Source: Hyphomicrobiales bacterium
Lineage (GTDB): Bacteria > Pseudomonadota > Alphaproteobacteria > Rhizobiales > Aestuariivirgaceae
Length of the DNA stretch: 13,208 nucleotides
Direction of reading: 5' to 3'
Assembly (NCBI GenBank): GCA_012032065.1
Contig: JAAURV010000049.1
Location: forward strand, 1-13,208
Of this stretch, positions 6,494-13,208 are shown in pieces (positions within the stretch are counted from its first letter, which is position 1; the number at the start of each line of letters is the position of its first letter). The position numbers and the translations under genes were made by a program. Under the pieces are notes generated by a model. It was not told where the DNA came from. It worked only from the letters and a program-made list of their open reading frames with translations, and searched no databases.

Positions 6494-7579
6494 TCACGTC
6501 TCCACGATTTTCTTTCCCCACCACGAAGCCGACTGCATTTCGCGAAGCCGCGAAGCCGTGCGGGCGAACTCGAACTTGTGCGGGCCTCCGCCATGGATCG
6601 CTTCGGGCTCCTTCGCGGAGGTGGCGGCAAGCCTCGTGCCGGCGTCGTAGAGCGTGTCGATCAGCAGCACGAATCGCTTTGCCTCGTTGCGCTGATTGGC
6701 CTTGATCGCGGGAATGCCGGTCACGAAAAGTGTGGAGTAATTCCGCGCAATCGCCAGATAGTCCGGCGGGCCGAGCGGCGCCTCGATAAGTTCGGCGAAA
6801 GAAAACCGGGCGCAGCCATGGGCTGCTTCCGGCACGACGAGCTTGCGGCCCAGCACATCGAGGATTGCGGGCTCTCCCTTCTTGCCATCCGTCAGACGTT
6901 CCCAGAGGTCTTGCAATCGCGCGGCATTTGCCGCGGTCAACGGCGTCAGGAACGTCTCATGCGCCTTGATGCGGCCAAGCCGGTAGTCGGTCATACCATC
7001 GAGTGCGATGACATCCAAACGCCGCTCGATGAGCCTGACGAAAGGAAGGAACAATTGCCGGTTCAGGCCATCGCGATAGAGTTCCGAAGGCGGCAGGTTC
7101 GACGTCGTGACAATCACCGTTCCCGCCGCCAGCATTGCCTCGAACAGACGCCCGACAATCATCGCATCGGCGATGTCGGTCACCTGCATTTCATCGAGGC
7201 AAAGGAGTTTGGCTTCATTGGCAATCGCGGCAGCGACAGGTGCTATTGCATCGCTTGACGTCCTGCGCGCCGCGTGAAGCCTTGCATGAACCTCCTGCAT
7301 GAAGCCATGGAAATGAATCCGCTTTTTCGGCGCCGCGGGCGCTGCCTCGAAGAACAAATCCATCAGCATGGTCTTGCCGCGGCCCACCGGACCATGAATG
7401 TAAAGCCCGCGCGGAGCACCGTTCTTGCGGCCCGCGAGGCGCGCAAGAAACCCATTGCCGCCCGCGGGTTTCAGCGCTTCCGATAGGGAGCCCAGCGCCT
7501 CGACGACGCGCAATTGCCCGGGATCGGCCTTCAGCGCGCCGGTTTCAATTCTTTGCCGGACACCGTCCACCAGCCCCAT
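6494..7579 (-). CDS. zapE: Cell division protein ZapE (AFG1-like ATPase)
   Basis: This AFG1/ZapE-family AAA-type P-loop ATPase is 361 residues long, close to family length. It has a Walker A motif GPVGRGKT at 63-70, the ZapE signature RIHFHGFMQEVHARLH just after, a Walker B LLCLDEMQVTDIADAMI from about 125, and the sensor segment VIVTTSNLPPSELYRDGLNR. In E. coli ZapE associates with the Z-ring during division; mitochondrial relatives act in protein quality control. In many alphaproteobacteria it lies directly before mdh; here a protease gene on the other strand separates them. ATG 7579 starts MGLVDGVRQRI, with a poor ribosome-binding site. It lies 38 bases after the M50 protease gene on the same strand and may be co-transcribed with it. 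Confidence 0.94.
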   Translation of the reverse strand: MGLVDGVRQRIETGALKADPGQLRVVEALGSLSEALKPAGGNGFLARLAGRKNGAPRGLYIHGPVGRGKTMLMDLFFEAAPAAPKKRIHFHGFMQEVHARLHAARRTSSDAIAPVAAAIANEAKLLCLDEMQVTDIADAMIVGRLFEAMLAAGTVIVTTSNLPPSELYRDGLNRQLFLPFVRLIERRLDVIALDGMTDYRLGRIKAHETFLTPLTAANAARLQDLWERLTDGKKGEPAILDVLGRKLVVPEAAHGCARFSFAELIEAPLGPPDYLAIARNYSTLFVTGIPAIKANQRNEAKRFVLLIDTLYDAGTRLAATSAKEPEAIHGGGPHKFEFARTASRLREMQSASWWGKKIVET

Positions 7580-7617
7580 AATCCGCGCTTATCCCGCTTC
7601 GCTTGCGCCTGGCAAGC

Positions 7618-8816
7618 TCACACGGAGGTGATGTTCTGGATGAAGAAGCGGATCAGCACGGAATAAGCGCCGACAATTGCCATGAACGCGAAAGCCGAAA
7701 TCGACACCTGCAGCCTGGACAAAGGTTCGAGGCCCGGGTCGATGATCCGGGGTTTGAGGTTCGCGACGACAGCCACAAAACCGAAAATCAGAAGCAAGAC
7801 CTGTTCGATCTGCCAGCCGATGACCGCAATCGTCACGCCGATGGCGATAAGACCAAAGCGGGCATATTTGCCGGCGATCCGCGCCAGTACGGAACGGAGC
7901 GCAATGCCCCCATCGAGCGGTTCGACGGGGAGAAGGTTGAATAGGTTGAGGGCGCAGGCGACGAGGCCGGTTGCAATGGCAATTTCCGCCTCCGGTAGAC
8001 CCGCATGAACATAGATTGCCGCAAAAAGCGGAACTGCGACGGAGAAGCCAGGTCCCATCAAGGCAGCGAAGACAAGCTGCGCCTGGCCCGTAAATCCTAT
8101 GCGCGGCACGGCGACGGCTCCGAGGAAGGGCAGGAACACCAGCCGCCCCCAAGGCTGGCCAATGAGCCGGTATGCCAGCAGGTGGCCAAACTCGTGGATG
8201 ACCAAGGCCGCACCGAGAAGAACGGCCACCACAGTGCCAAAGGCATATGCAAAAGTGGCGAAAGTGACGACGCCAGTGGCGATGGCTACTCCGGCGGTGA
8301 TCAGCGCATCGGTGCGGTAGTCGGGTTTGCCGGTTTCGGCGACACCCTTGATGCGAAACGCGCTGCTCCACAAATCGGCTCGGGCGAGAAGCTGGGCCAG
8401 CAGCGCGCGAGGACCCCAATAGTAGGTGAGATCGAGCTCGGTTCCGCCCGCTTTCGGCGCGAAGATTGCCTTCATGCGGACGAGTTGATTGTCGGGGGGC
8501 TTGCCGTCGAGACCGATCCTCTCGATATCGAGCTCGAAGGGAGGTTGGCGGCGGGTTATGCGGAAATCGGCCTGGGAGGAGTTGACGGCGCCTGTCGCAA
8601 GCGGGGTGACGAATGTGAGCCGCCAGTCATTGCTCCCGCTGTCGAGTTTCGTGGTGGTGACGCGGGTCTTCTGCCAACGCTGGTTCTGGCCTTCGGTGAA
8701 ATCGAGGAGCTCGAAGACTTTCTCGGGCGCCGCTTTGATAAACAGACGAACGCGCGGTGTGACCCTGGTTCTGAAGCCAAGGAGCGCTAAAAGCAGCAGG
8801 ATAAGGGGCAGTTCAT
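7618..8816 (-). CDS. Membrane protein with an N-terminal SRPBCC domain fused to an M50 (site-2) metalloprotease
   Basis: The C-terminal 285 residues (from Met codon 8475) are an M50 zinc metalloprotease: HEFGH at 94-98 of that part supplies two zinc ligands and the catalytic Glu, NLLPVEPLDGG at 180-190 supplies the third ligand, and several membrane segments surround them. The same frame stays open upstream without an in-frame ATG and encodes a signal-anchor-like stretch (LILLLLALLGF) and a SRPBCC/polyketide-cyclase-like domain (RLFIKAAPEKVFELLDFTEG...). The site-2 protease alone is therefore too short a call. ATG 8816 reaches this frame only if the four-G run at 8805-8808 (plus strand) has lost one base; the total would then be about 399 residues. 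A non-ATG start is the alternative. It probably cuts membrane proteins, with the SRPBCC part binding a lipid or partner; the substrate is unknown. Confidence 0.8.
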
Positions 8817-8839
8817 GCCCCGCATTCAGGAGAAAATCA

Positions 8840-8865
8840 GCATCCGGCCGTTATCGCCCGGATGC
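8840..8865 (-). terminator. Probable rho-independent terminator after the GlsB-like gene
   Basis: On the minus strand GCATCCGG pairs perfectly with CCGGATGC around a 10-base loop and is followed by TGATTTTCT. It lies 33 bases downstream of the GlsB-like stop codon and just before the M50 protease gene. Confidence 0.6.
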
Positions 8866-8897
8866 GGTTAACAAATCGGAATGGCGGCCGGACGGCG

Positions 8898-9152
8898 TCA
8901 GGCCTGTTTCTTCATCACCATGCCGTAGATCACCAAGACAATGATGGCCCCGATCACGGCGCCGATGAAGCCCGCGCCCTCGCCGGGGTTGTAGAAACCC
9001 AGCGCCTGGCCGAGGAAGCTCGCGACGAAGGCGCCCACGATGCCGAGGATCGTTGTCATGATGAAGCCTTTGGGCTCGTTATTGCCCGGCATCAGAAACT
9101 TGGCGATGACGCCGACGATCAGACCGACGATGATGGTCCAGATGATACCCAT
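8898..9152 (-). CDS. GlsB/YeaQ/YmgE-family small membrane protein
   Basis: This 84-residue, highly hydrophobic protein matches the family once called transglycosylase-associated. Three membrane segments are visible: IIWTIIVGLIVGVIAKFLM, GFIMTTILGIVGAFVASFLG and GFIGAVIGAIIVLVIYGMVM, with the loop PGNNEPKG between the first two. Members are often linked to stress responses, but their molecular role is not settled. ATG 9152 is chosen over the upstream ATG at 9194 because GGGAGGG lies seven bases before it and the family begins with MGII. A terminator hairpin follows the gene. It is transcribed away from the YidB-like gene across a 135-bp gap. Confidence 0.9.
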   Translation of the reverse strand: MGIIWTIIVGLIVGVIAKFLMPGNNEPKGFIMTTILGIVGAFVASFLGQALGFYNPGEGAGFIGAVIGAIIVLVIYGMVMKKQA

Positions 9153-9221
9153 GGTTTTTCCCTCCCGATTCATGGACTTCGGGGAGGCTAGCATTGTGTG
9201 GCGCCCGCCTCAATGGCCGCC

Positions 9222-9250
9222 TTGCAATTGTCGCGTGACTCGCCAACTAT
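9222..9250 (+). promoter_or_regulatory. Candidate promoter of the YidB-like gene
   Basis: TTGCAA (9222-9227) and AACTAT (9245-9250) are 17 bases apart, 38 bases before the start at 9288. The -10 match is weak. It lies in the divergent gap shared with the GlsB-like gene. Confidence 0.3.
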
Positions 9251-9287
9251 GGGGCGGACAGCGCTTTCAACCATAGGAGAACCCCTC

Positions 9288-9707
9288 ATGTCGCGCCGCA
9301 TGCCATCGCTCGCTGCCCTGCTTGGCCTTGTCGCCATCGCCGGCTACCAGAACCGGGACAAGATCGGCGAATTCGTGAAGAATATGACGGGTGGCAGTGG
9401 AGCGGCCGGCGGCGTGCTCGATAGCGTGAAGAAGACGGTTTCGAGCGGCGACATCCAAGGCGGACTCGGCGAACTCGTCGACCAGTTCAAGAAGGCGGGG
9501 CAGGGCGAGACCGTCGACTCCTGGGTCGGCACCGGCGAGAACAAACCAATCGACTCCGCGGCGATGGAAAAGTCTCTCGGCGGCGATCTCATTGATGGCC
9601 TCGTGCAACAGACCGGCCTCAGCCGCGAGGAACTGCTCGACAGACTTTCGAAGATTCTTCCCGAAGCAGTCGATAAGATGACGCCGGGCGGCAAGCTGCC
9701 GGCTTGA
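9288..9707 (+). CDS. YidB-like (DUF937) protein
   Basis: This 139-residue protein ends in the pattern typical of the YidB/DUF937 family: GGDLIDGLVQQTGLSREELL followed by DRLSKILPEAVDKMTPGGKLP. The family is widespread and of unknown function. The N-terminus has a short hydrophobic stretch (SLAALLGLVAIAGY) that could be a weak membrane anchor, followed by Gly-rich segments. ATG 9288 has the site AGGAGA nine bases upstream and gives a family-like start; the longer frame from 9198 has no such site. It converges with the exported-protein gene, the stop codons being 16 bases apart. Confidence 0.85.
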   Translation: MSRRMPSLAALLGLVAIAGYQNRDKIGEFVKNMTGGSGAAGGVLDSVKKTVSSGDIQGGLGELVDQFKKAGQGETVDSWVGTGENKPIDSAAMEKSLGGDLIDGLVQQTGLSREELLDRLSKILPEAVDKMTPGGKLPA

Positions 9708-9723
9708 TCCGCGTTTCGGGACC

Positions 9724-10724
9724 TTACGCCCCGAAGAAGGTGCGCGACAGGACGCCGATGATCACGCCCAGGGAGCGCACCGCTTCGAGCGGCACGTTCT
9801 GGCCGTTGAGCGTGCCGGAGGCGTCGATTTCGCTGGCGAGTTTTCCATCTTGCCATCGACTTCGACGTCGACATAGGCAGCTTCCTTCATGATGATCTGG
9901 CCGGTGATGCCATCGGCCGAGGCGAAGAGATCGGCGTCGCCTTCCGGATTGGCGAACAAAGCATCGTCGGTGCCGGTCTCGGCCGAGGGAAGCGTGAGCG
10001 TCAGATCATACTGGTTCTGACCGCCGACATTGGGTGTCGCGGTAAAGGGCATGTTGCCCTTGAGCGCATAGTCCTTGCCCGCGCATTTGGTGGTCACTTC
10101 GATGAACCAGCTTTCGGTCTGATAGGCATAGACCATATTGCCGTTCCACACGCAGCCCTTGTCGGAGGGGAGCCCTGCGGACGGCACGGTGAAATTGACG
10201 AACTGGATCGTATCCACGCGCTCATCGATCAATCCCGACTCGTTCTTCTTGATGCGCTGGAGGATGGTGTCGCGCAGCAGGCTGGCGCCGGTCGACGGGT
10301 TTTCCGGCTTCAGCATCATCGAGCCGCTGAAGCGGCCGTTGGAAGCGGCGACTTTTCCAACCGCAAGGTAGTTGACCGATAGCTGCGCACCATCGGTGTA
10401 GCCGTCCGACTTCACCACCCAGCCGCCGGCATATTGGGTGCGCTGAAGTTTCTGGTTGTTGTTGGGATTGATGAGCGCGCCATTGCCGGTGACGGCGCAG
10501 GATTCGTTCTGGCCGGAGATGAGGCCCGCGGTCGCGCCCTGGCAGGTGATCTTGAAGCTGGTCTCGACCTGCTTGTCGGCGAGGCCAACGGTGAAGGTGT
10601 CTTTGCGCGTATTGTCGCGCAGAGACGGCATCGAGGCCTTCAGGGTGAAGTTGACGGTATCGGCGGCGAACGCGGAGGCCGAGGCGAGGAGCAGCAGGCT
10701 TGCTACGAGGAGAGGTCTGGTCAT
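9724..10724 (-). CDS. Exported protein of unknown function, with a one-base frame break near the C-terminus
   Basis: I do not recognise this protein. A signal peptide (MTRPLLVASLLLLASASAFA, cleaved before ADTVNF) directs it to the periplasm or outer surface. The mature part is rich in Ser, Thr, Gly and Asn with alternating hydrophobic residues, suggesting beta structure. It has paired cysteines (ITCQGATAG...ESCAVTG; KGCVWNG...TKCAGKD) that may form disulfides. The frame as read ends in low-quality sequence after GKMEN. If the four-A run (TTTT at 9841-9844, plus strand) is restored to five, it continues KLASEIDASGTLNGQNVPLE and ends VLSRTFFGA at 9724, giving about 333 residues. ATG 10724 is preferred over the upstream ATG because it begins the signal peptide; only a weak AAGGG lies upstream. 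Confidence 0.75.
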
Positions 10725-10822
10725 GGGGATCGAAGCCCTTGTTCGAATGACATATTGTGAGCCCCCACTCGACCGGCACTGTGTCCGATTTGCCAAACAA
10801 GCGCAATGGGGTGGGCCGCGCC

Positions 10823-11023
10823 TCAGTCCCGGCCGTCGATCGCCAGCTCAATCGCTCTGCGGCTCACCCCCATGTCTTTCAGCACACAATCGTCGAAGCC
10901 CGACAATGCGACGTTCGCGGCCCGTCTTGCCATCCATCCGGCAATCCGCCGCCCGGCCCAGCGCACCGAATTTCTGTCTGGCCCGGCGCGGCGCACACCC
11001 AAGCAACTCGTACCCGTTCTCAT
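10823..11023 (-). CDS. Small DUF1127-domain protein
   Basis: This 66-residue basic protein has the DUF1127 pattern in its C-terminal half: RRIAGWMARRAANVALSGFD followed by DCVLKDMGVSRRAIELAI. The domain is common in alphaproteobacteria. Some Arg-rich members bind RNA and act in phosphate or carbon regulation, but the role here is unknown. ATG 11023 has the site GAAGGGA at a suitable distance. The N-terminal third (to about residue 20) looks less conserved. The gene lies upstream of the exported-protein gene on the same strand with a 98-base gap. Confidence 0.75.
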   Translation of the reverse strand: MRTGTSCLGVRRAGPDRNSVRWAGRRIAGWMARRAANVALSGFDDCVLKDMGVSRRAIELAIDGRD

Positions 11024-11187
11024 ATGATTGTCCCTTCAATGCGTGGTCTGGAATTCTCTCAGTATGCAACCCGGCCCGGTCAGTACCTGTCAGCAGACTG
11101 TCATCACCCTTCCTGACCTCAATAGTCGCAGTTTCGAGCCACGGTTTCTATGACGAACATCACAGAACGGCGGCGGCCTGCAATTTC

Positions 11188-11216
11188 GTGACATCGGCGC
11201 ACAATTAACGTATGGT
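11188..11216 (+). promoter_or_regulatory. Candidate promoter of the small membrane protein row
   Basis: GTGACA (11188-11193) and TATGGT (11211-11216) are 17 bases apart. Transcription would begin near 11223, about 50 bases before the start at 11272. The rest of the 248-bp gap upstream shows nothing I can name. Confidence 0.4.
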
Positions 11217-11271
11217 CGAGTTTCTCCTTCTGCTCGCATCGACTTTTCCGACAAATGGCTAGGAGGCTCGC

Positions 11272-11460
11272 ATGTATTCTCTCATCCAGACACTCGGCGC
11301 GCGCGTTGCGCTGAGCCGGGAGGCATTGCCGTTCGCGACGGCTTTCCTCATCGCGGAGTTTTTCTACAAGTTCAAAAGCTTCGCCCTGGAGTGCATTGCC
11401 TTCATCGCCACCTGGTACATCTTGAGCTGGCTGCAGTCTCTGGTGACCGACAAGCGCTAG
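11272..11460 (+). CDS. Small conserved-looking membrane protein, function unknown
   Basis: This 62-residue protein has two hydrophobic stretches, about residues 20-30 (PFATAFLIAEFFYKF) and 39-56 (ECIAFIATWYILSWLQSL), so it is probably a membrane protein. The site TAGGAGG lies six bases before ATG 11272, and the frame ends with the basic tail TDKR. The gene is 24 bases upstream of the PQQ-like gene and probably co-transcribed with it. I do not recognise a family. Confidence 0.65.
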   Translation: MYSLIQTLGARVALSREALPFATAFLIAEFFYKFKSFALECIAFIATWYILSWLQSLVTDKR

Positions 11461-11484
11461 CCCGCGCGCGGAGGCAGCGAGATC

Positions 11485-12204
11485 ATGTCCGAGGCTTTCC
11501 CAGGCGGGGTTCGCGACCCGGAAGGGCGGCGCGGGTTCGTGACCATCGCGCCCAACAGGGTGGCTGCGGTCGATCTGGCCGACGGCAAGCTGTTGTGGAT
11601 GAAGGACGAGGCGGGCCAGCCCATAGGGGCGACGGGCGAGCAACTCATCACCATCGGCCACGGGAAAGACGGGCCTGTCATTCGCATCATCGACGCGGCG
11701 TCGGGCGGCGAAAGCAAGAAGATCGCCGATCCGGGATTGCCGGACTGGGCTGGGCGCGAAGCGCTGGCGGGCGAAGCGCTGCACATCGACGCCACAATCG
11801 AGAACGGCGAGCTCAGGCTCGCATGGAAGGGCGGTCAGCCCTATCGCGGCGGTGCGGCGCCCACGAACGGGATCATCGCCGAATCCGTGGCCGGCACGGC
11901 AGGCGGTGTGTTCGTCGATCTTGCAAGCGGGCGGATTTCGCAGGTGCCGTCCGGCGCGGAGGCGGCTGTGCCAATGGCCGCGCCGGAGAGCCCGCAGGAT
12001 TTTGCAACTCTTGCCAAGTCAATCCCCGATGCAGTGGCGATGAGCCGCGTCGGCGATCGCATTTTCGTTTTGAGGAACGCAACCCTGCCCGGAAACGCGT
12101 TGCGCATCGAGATCGAAGCACGCGACGCCAGGACGGGTGCCGTGCAGTGGCAAACGTCGCTCGCGGAAGTCAACCGGGGACGTCCAACTCCCTTGCGCAA
12201 ATAG
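11485..12204 (+). CDS. PQQ-like beta-propeller-type protein, function unknown
   Basis: This 239-residue protein has repeats resembling PQQ-type propeller blades: FVTIAPNRVAAVDLADGKLL with a following Trp, and RIEIEARDARTGAVQWQTSL near the C-terminus. It is shorter than a full propeller (about 4 blades could fit) and has no signal peptide, unlike many PQQ-like proteins. Its upstream neighbour is a membrane protein, so it could be part of a membrane-associated unit, but this is inference. ATG 11485 has GGAGG ten bases upstream. The next gene starts 32 bases downstream on the same strand. No catalytic motif is seen. Confidence 0.6.
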   Translation: MSEAFPGGVRDPEGRRGFVTIAPNRVAAVDLADGKLLWMKDEAGQPIGATGEQLITIGHGKDGPVIRIIDAASGGESKKIADPGLPDWAGREALAGEALHIDATIENGELRLAWKGGQPYRGGAAPTNGIIAESVAGTAGGVFVDLASGRISQVPSGAEAAVPMAAPESPQDFATLAKSIPDAVAMSRVGDRIFVLRNATLPGNALRIEIEARDARTGAVQWQTSLAEVNRGRPTPLRK

Positions 12205-12236
12205 GGGGCATTCACGCCAACTCAAAGAGGCCCATC

Positions 12237-12720
12237 ATGGCTATCGACGTCAAAGGTCTAGCGGAACGCCGCAACATCAGCCCCCAGCAGGTGGAACTCC
12301 TCCACGAGCTGCGTGGCCTGACTGGCGAGGGCATCGAAAAACTTCCCGAAGGGGCTCTGCGCAAGGCCATGCGTCGGCTCGACTATCCCGACATGCCGCG
12401 GGCCCGCATCGCTTACCGTCTCCAGCAATTGGGTGATAAGAACAAAGAGATGGCGGCGCATCGGCTGGTCGCGGCTCTGCGCGAGCTCGATGGCATGCGC
12501 CTGCGGTCCAGACGCGCCCGCGTCGCTGGAATGCCGACTGGCGCAGTTGCCGGTGGCCCCGGCGTCCGGTCCTGACGGAGAGGGCGGGGCTTGAAACGGC
12601 GCAGTGGCAGGAACTGGGACCCGATAACATCGGCGGGCGGACCCGCACCATTCTGATTCACCCGGTCAACCATGCGACGATGTGGGCGGGCAGCGTCGGC
12701 GGCGGCATCTGGCGCAAGAA
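12237..12720 (+). CDS. N-terminal part of a BNR/sialidase-like beta-propeller protein, frameshifted and truncated
   Basis: ATG 12237 (site AAAGAGG upstream) opens an Arg-rich, probably helical leader of about 112 residues that stops at 12573-12575. In the next frame lies WQELGPDNIGGRTRTILIHP, followed by MWAGSVGGGIWR, the usual first-blade sequence of VPS10/BNR-repeat (sialidase-like) proteins. That second frame has no start codon of its own. The two join as GGPGVRS-LTERAGLETAQW if the CC at 12571-12572 is restored to CCC, so I read one gene. It then stops at about 12704-12720, where the sequence switches to an AAA ATPase on the other strand; an accidental stop follows at 12746. Full-length relatives usually run several hundred residues. 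The alternative is a separate 112-residue protein followed by a BNR gene whose start has been lost. Confidence 0.6.
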
Positions 12721-13208
12721 ACTTGTCCTGATCGACGAAGCAAGATGAACGGACCGCGGCCTCATCCGAAGTGTCGTGAAAATGAAACACGCGACAGCCA
12801 CGAAGAAAGTGGAGCACATTGCGCGCAGTCTTGTCTCCCTGTTCGCTCGCCTCGATTAGGTTCGTCTCGCTATGCCCACCGCCAAGAGTCGGCGCGTACG
12901 GTTGCGGGAAACCGGGCCTATGGAACTTAAGGGTTTCCTCTAAGAATATGAGTTCATCGCGAGCGGCATATCCTAACCGCGCAAAGTAACTCGTGTCTCC
13001 GTTCAAAGCATCAAACGTGACTTCGAACTCCATTGTCTTCGTTCTCTTCGGCCCGAAATGCAGGAGGCTGGATGCTTTGCCGTGCGTACCAACGTAAACA
13101 CCGAGTTTTGGCGATTTGGCGAATGCCTGATTGAGAAGTCGAAAGAATGAAATCACATTCGATTTCCCGGCCCCGTTTGCTCCTACGAGAACCGTGATCG
13201 GACCAAAC
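12704..13208 (-). CDS. AAA ATPase (RecF/OLD-like, AAA_21 type), partial at both ends
   Basis: The minus strand reads FGPITVLVGANGAGKSNVIS near the window edge, a Walker A motif (13160-13183) near the start of a protein whose first residues lie outside. It continues with features of the AAA_21 group: LLHFGPKRTKTMEFEVTF, then ARNVLHFLRGCRVFHFHDTS, and CFVDQDKFLAPDA. After that residue the frame is the reverse of the BNR gene and no longer resembles an ATPase, so the C-terminal part with Walker B and the signature motif is missing. Proteins of this kind occur in toxin-like and phage-defence loci, often beside a small partner (DUF4276/TOPRIM-like), but no partner is visible here. No frame break is seen inside the fragment. 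Confidence 0.75.

Noticed and set aside
11085..11106. Direct repeat CTGTCA in the gap before the small membrane protein
   Set aside because: Two six-base copies in a 248-bp gap are expected by chance often enough, and there is no symmetry with a promoter.
12413..12703. Continuation of the AAA ATPase frame past the junction
   Set aside because: The residues are the reverse strand of the BNR gene and its leader, with no ATPase-like sequence; the open frame is accidental.
12721..12748. End of the BNR frame after GGGIWRK (LVLIDEAR)
   Set aside because: These codons are the reverse strand of the ATPase, so they do not belong to the BNR protein.
1..13208. CRISPR arrays, tRNA or rRNA genes, insertion sequences, integrases
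   Set aside because: I read both strands for regular direct repeats, cloverleaf-type sequence and transposase or integrase motifs and found none.

Overview
The window reads as chromosomal DNA from an alphaproteobacterium. It is GC-rich (my estimate is about 60%), and it carries the order zapE - mdh - sucC - sucD - sucA on one strand, which is the usual arrangement of these TCA-cycle genes in that class. Small DUF1127, GlsB/YeaQ-type and YidB-type genes fit the same origin. I cannot place it to genus.

Layout. Positions 1-503 (minus) hold the N-terminal part of a GHKL-type ATPase. About 504-675 is a leader region, and sucA breaks off at about 672-680. From there to 5517 runs the TCA block on the minus strand (mdh, sucC, sucD, truncated sucA). 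A VapBC-like RHH/PIN toxin-antitoxin pair with its own promoter and a 37-bp palindromic operator sits between sucC and sucD. A secreted trypsin-like protease (5702-6493, plus) separates mdh from zapE (6494-7579, minus). Next come a SRPBCC-M50 fusion protease, a GlsB-like membrane protein, a YidB-like protein (plus), an exported protein of unknown function and a DUF1127 protein. From 11272 a plus-strand row follows: a small membrane protein, a PQQ-like propeller-type protein, and the start of a BNR/sialidase-like propeller gene. That last gene ends abruptly at about 12704-12720 against the N-terminal half of an AAA (RecF/OLD-like) ATPase on the minus strand, which runs to the window end.

Two things stand out. 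First, core DNA meets accessory ATPase DNA inside a gene at both ends (sucA on the left, the BNR gene on the right), and neither junction shows mobile-element hallmarks. Second, at least four and probably six genes (GHKL ATPase, vapB, mdh, the exported protein, probably the M50 start and the BNR gene) are each broken by a one-base length change in a homopolymer. Together these point to sequencing/assembly artefacts (homopolymer errors, chimeric joins) at least as strongly as to real gene decay, so the broken genes are best read as intact genes with a disturbed sequence until reads are checked.

The most interesting biology is the toxin-antitoxin module wired into the succinyl-CoA synthetase operon. 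Its -35 box overlaps the sucC stop codon, its operator covers the -10, the antitoxin and toxin genes overlap, and the toxin ends 4 bases before the sucD start with the likely sucD ribosome-binding site inside it. A second point is a perfect 16-bp palindrome that contains the sucC ribosome-binding site. Neither proves a new system, but both are specific and testable.
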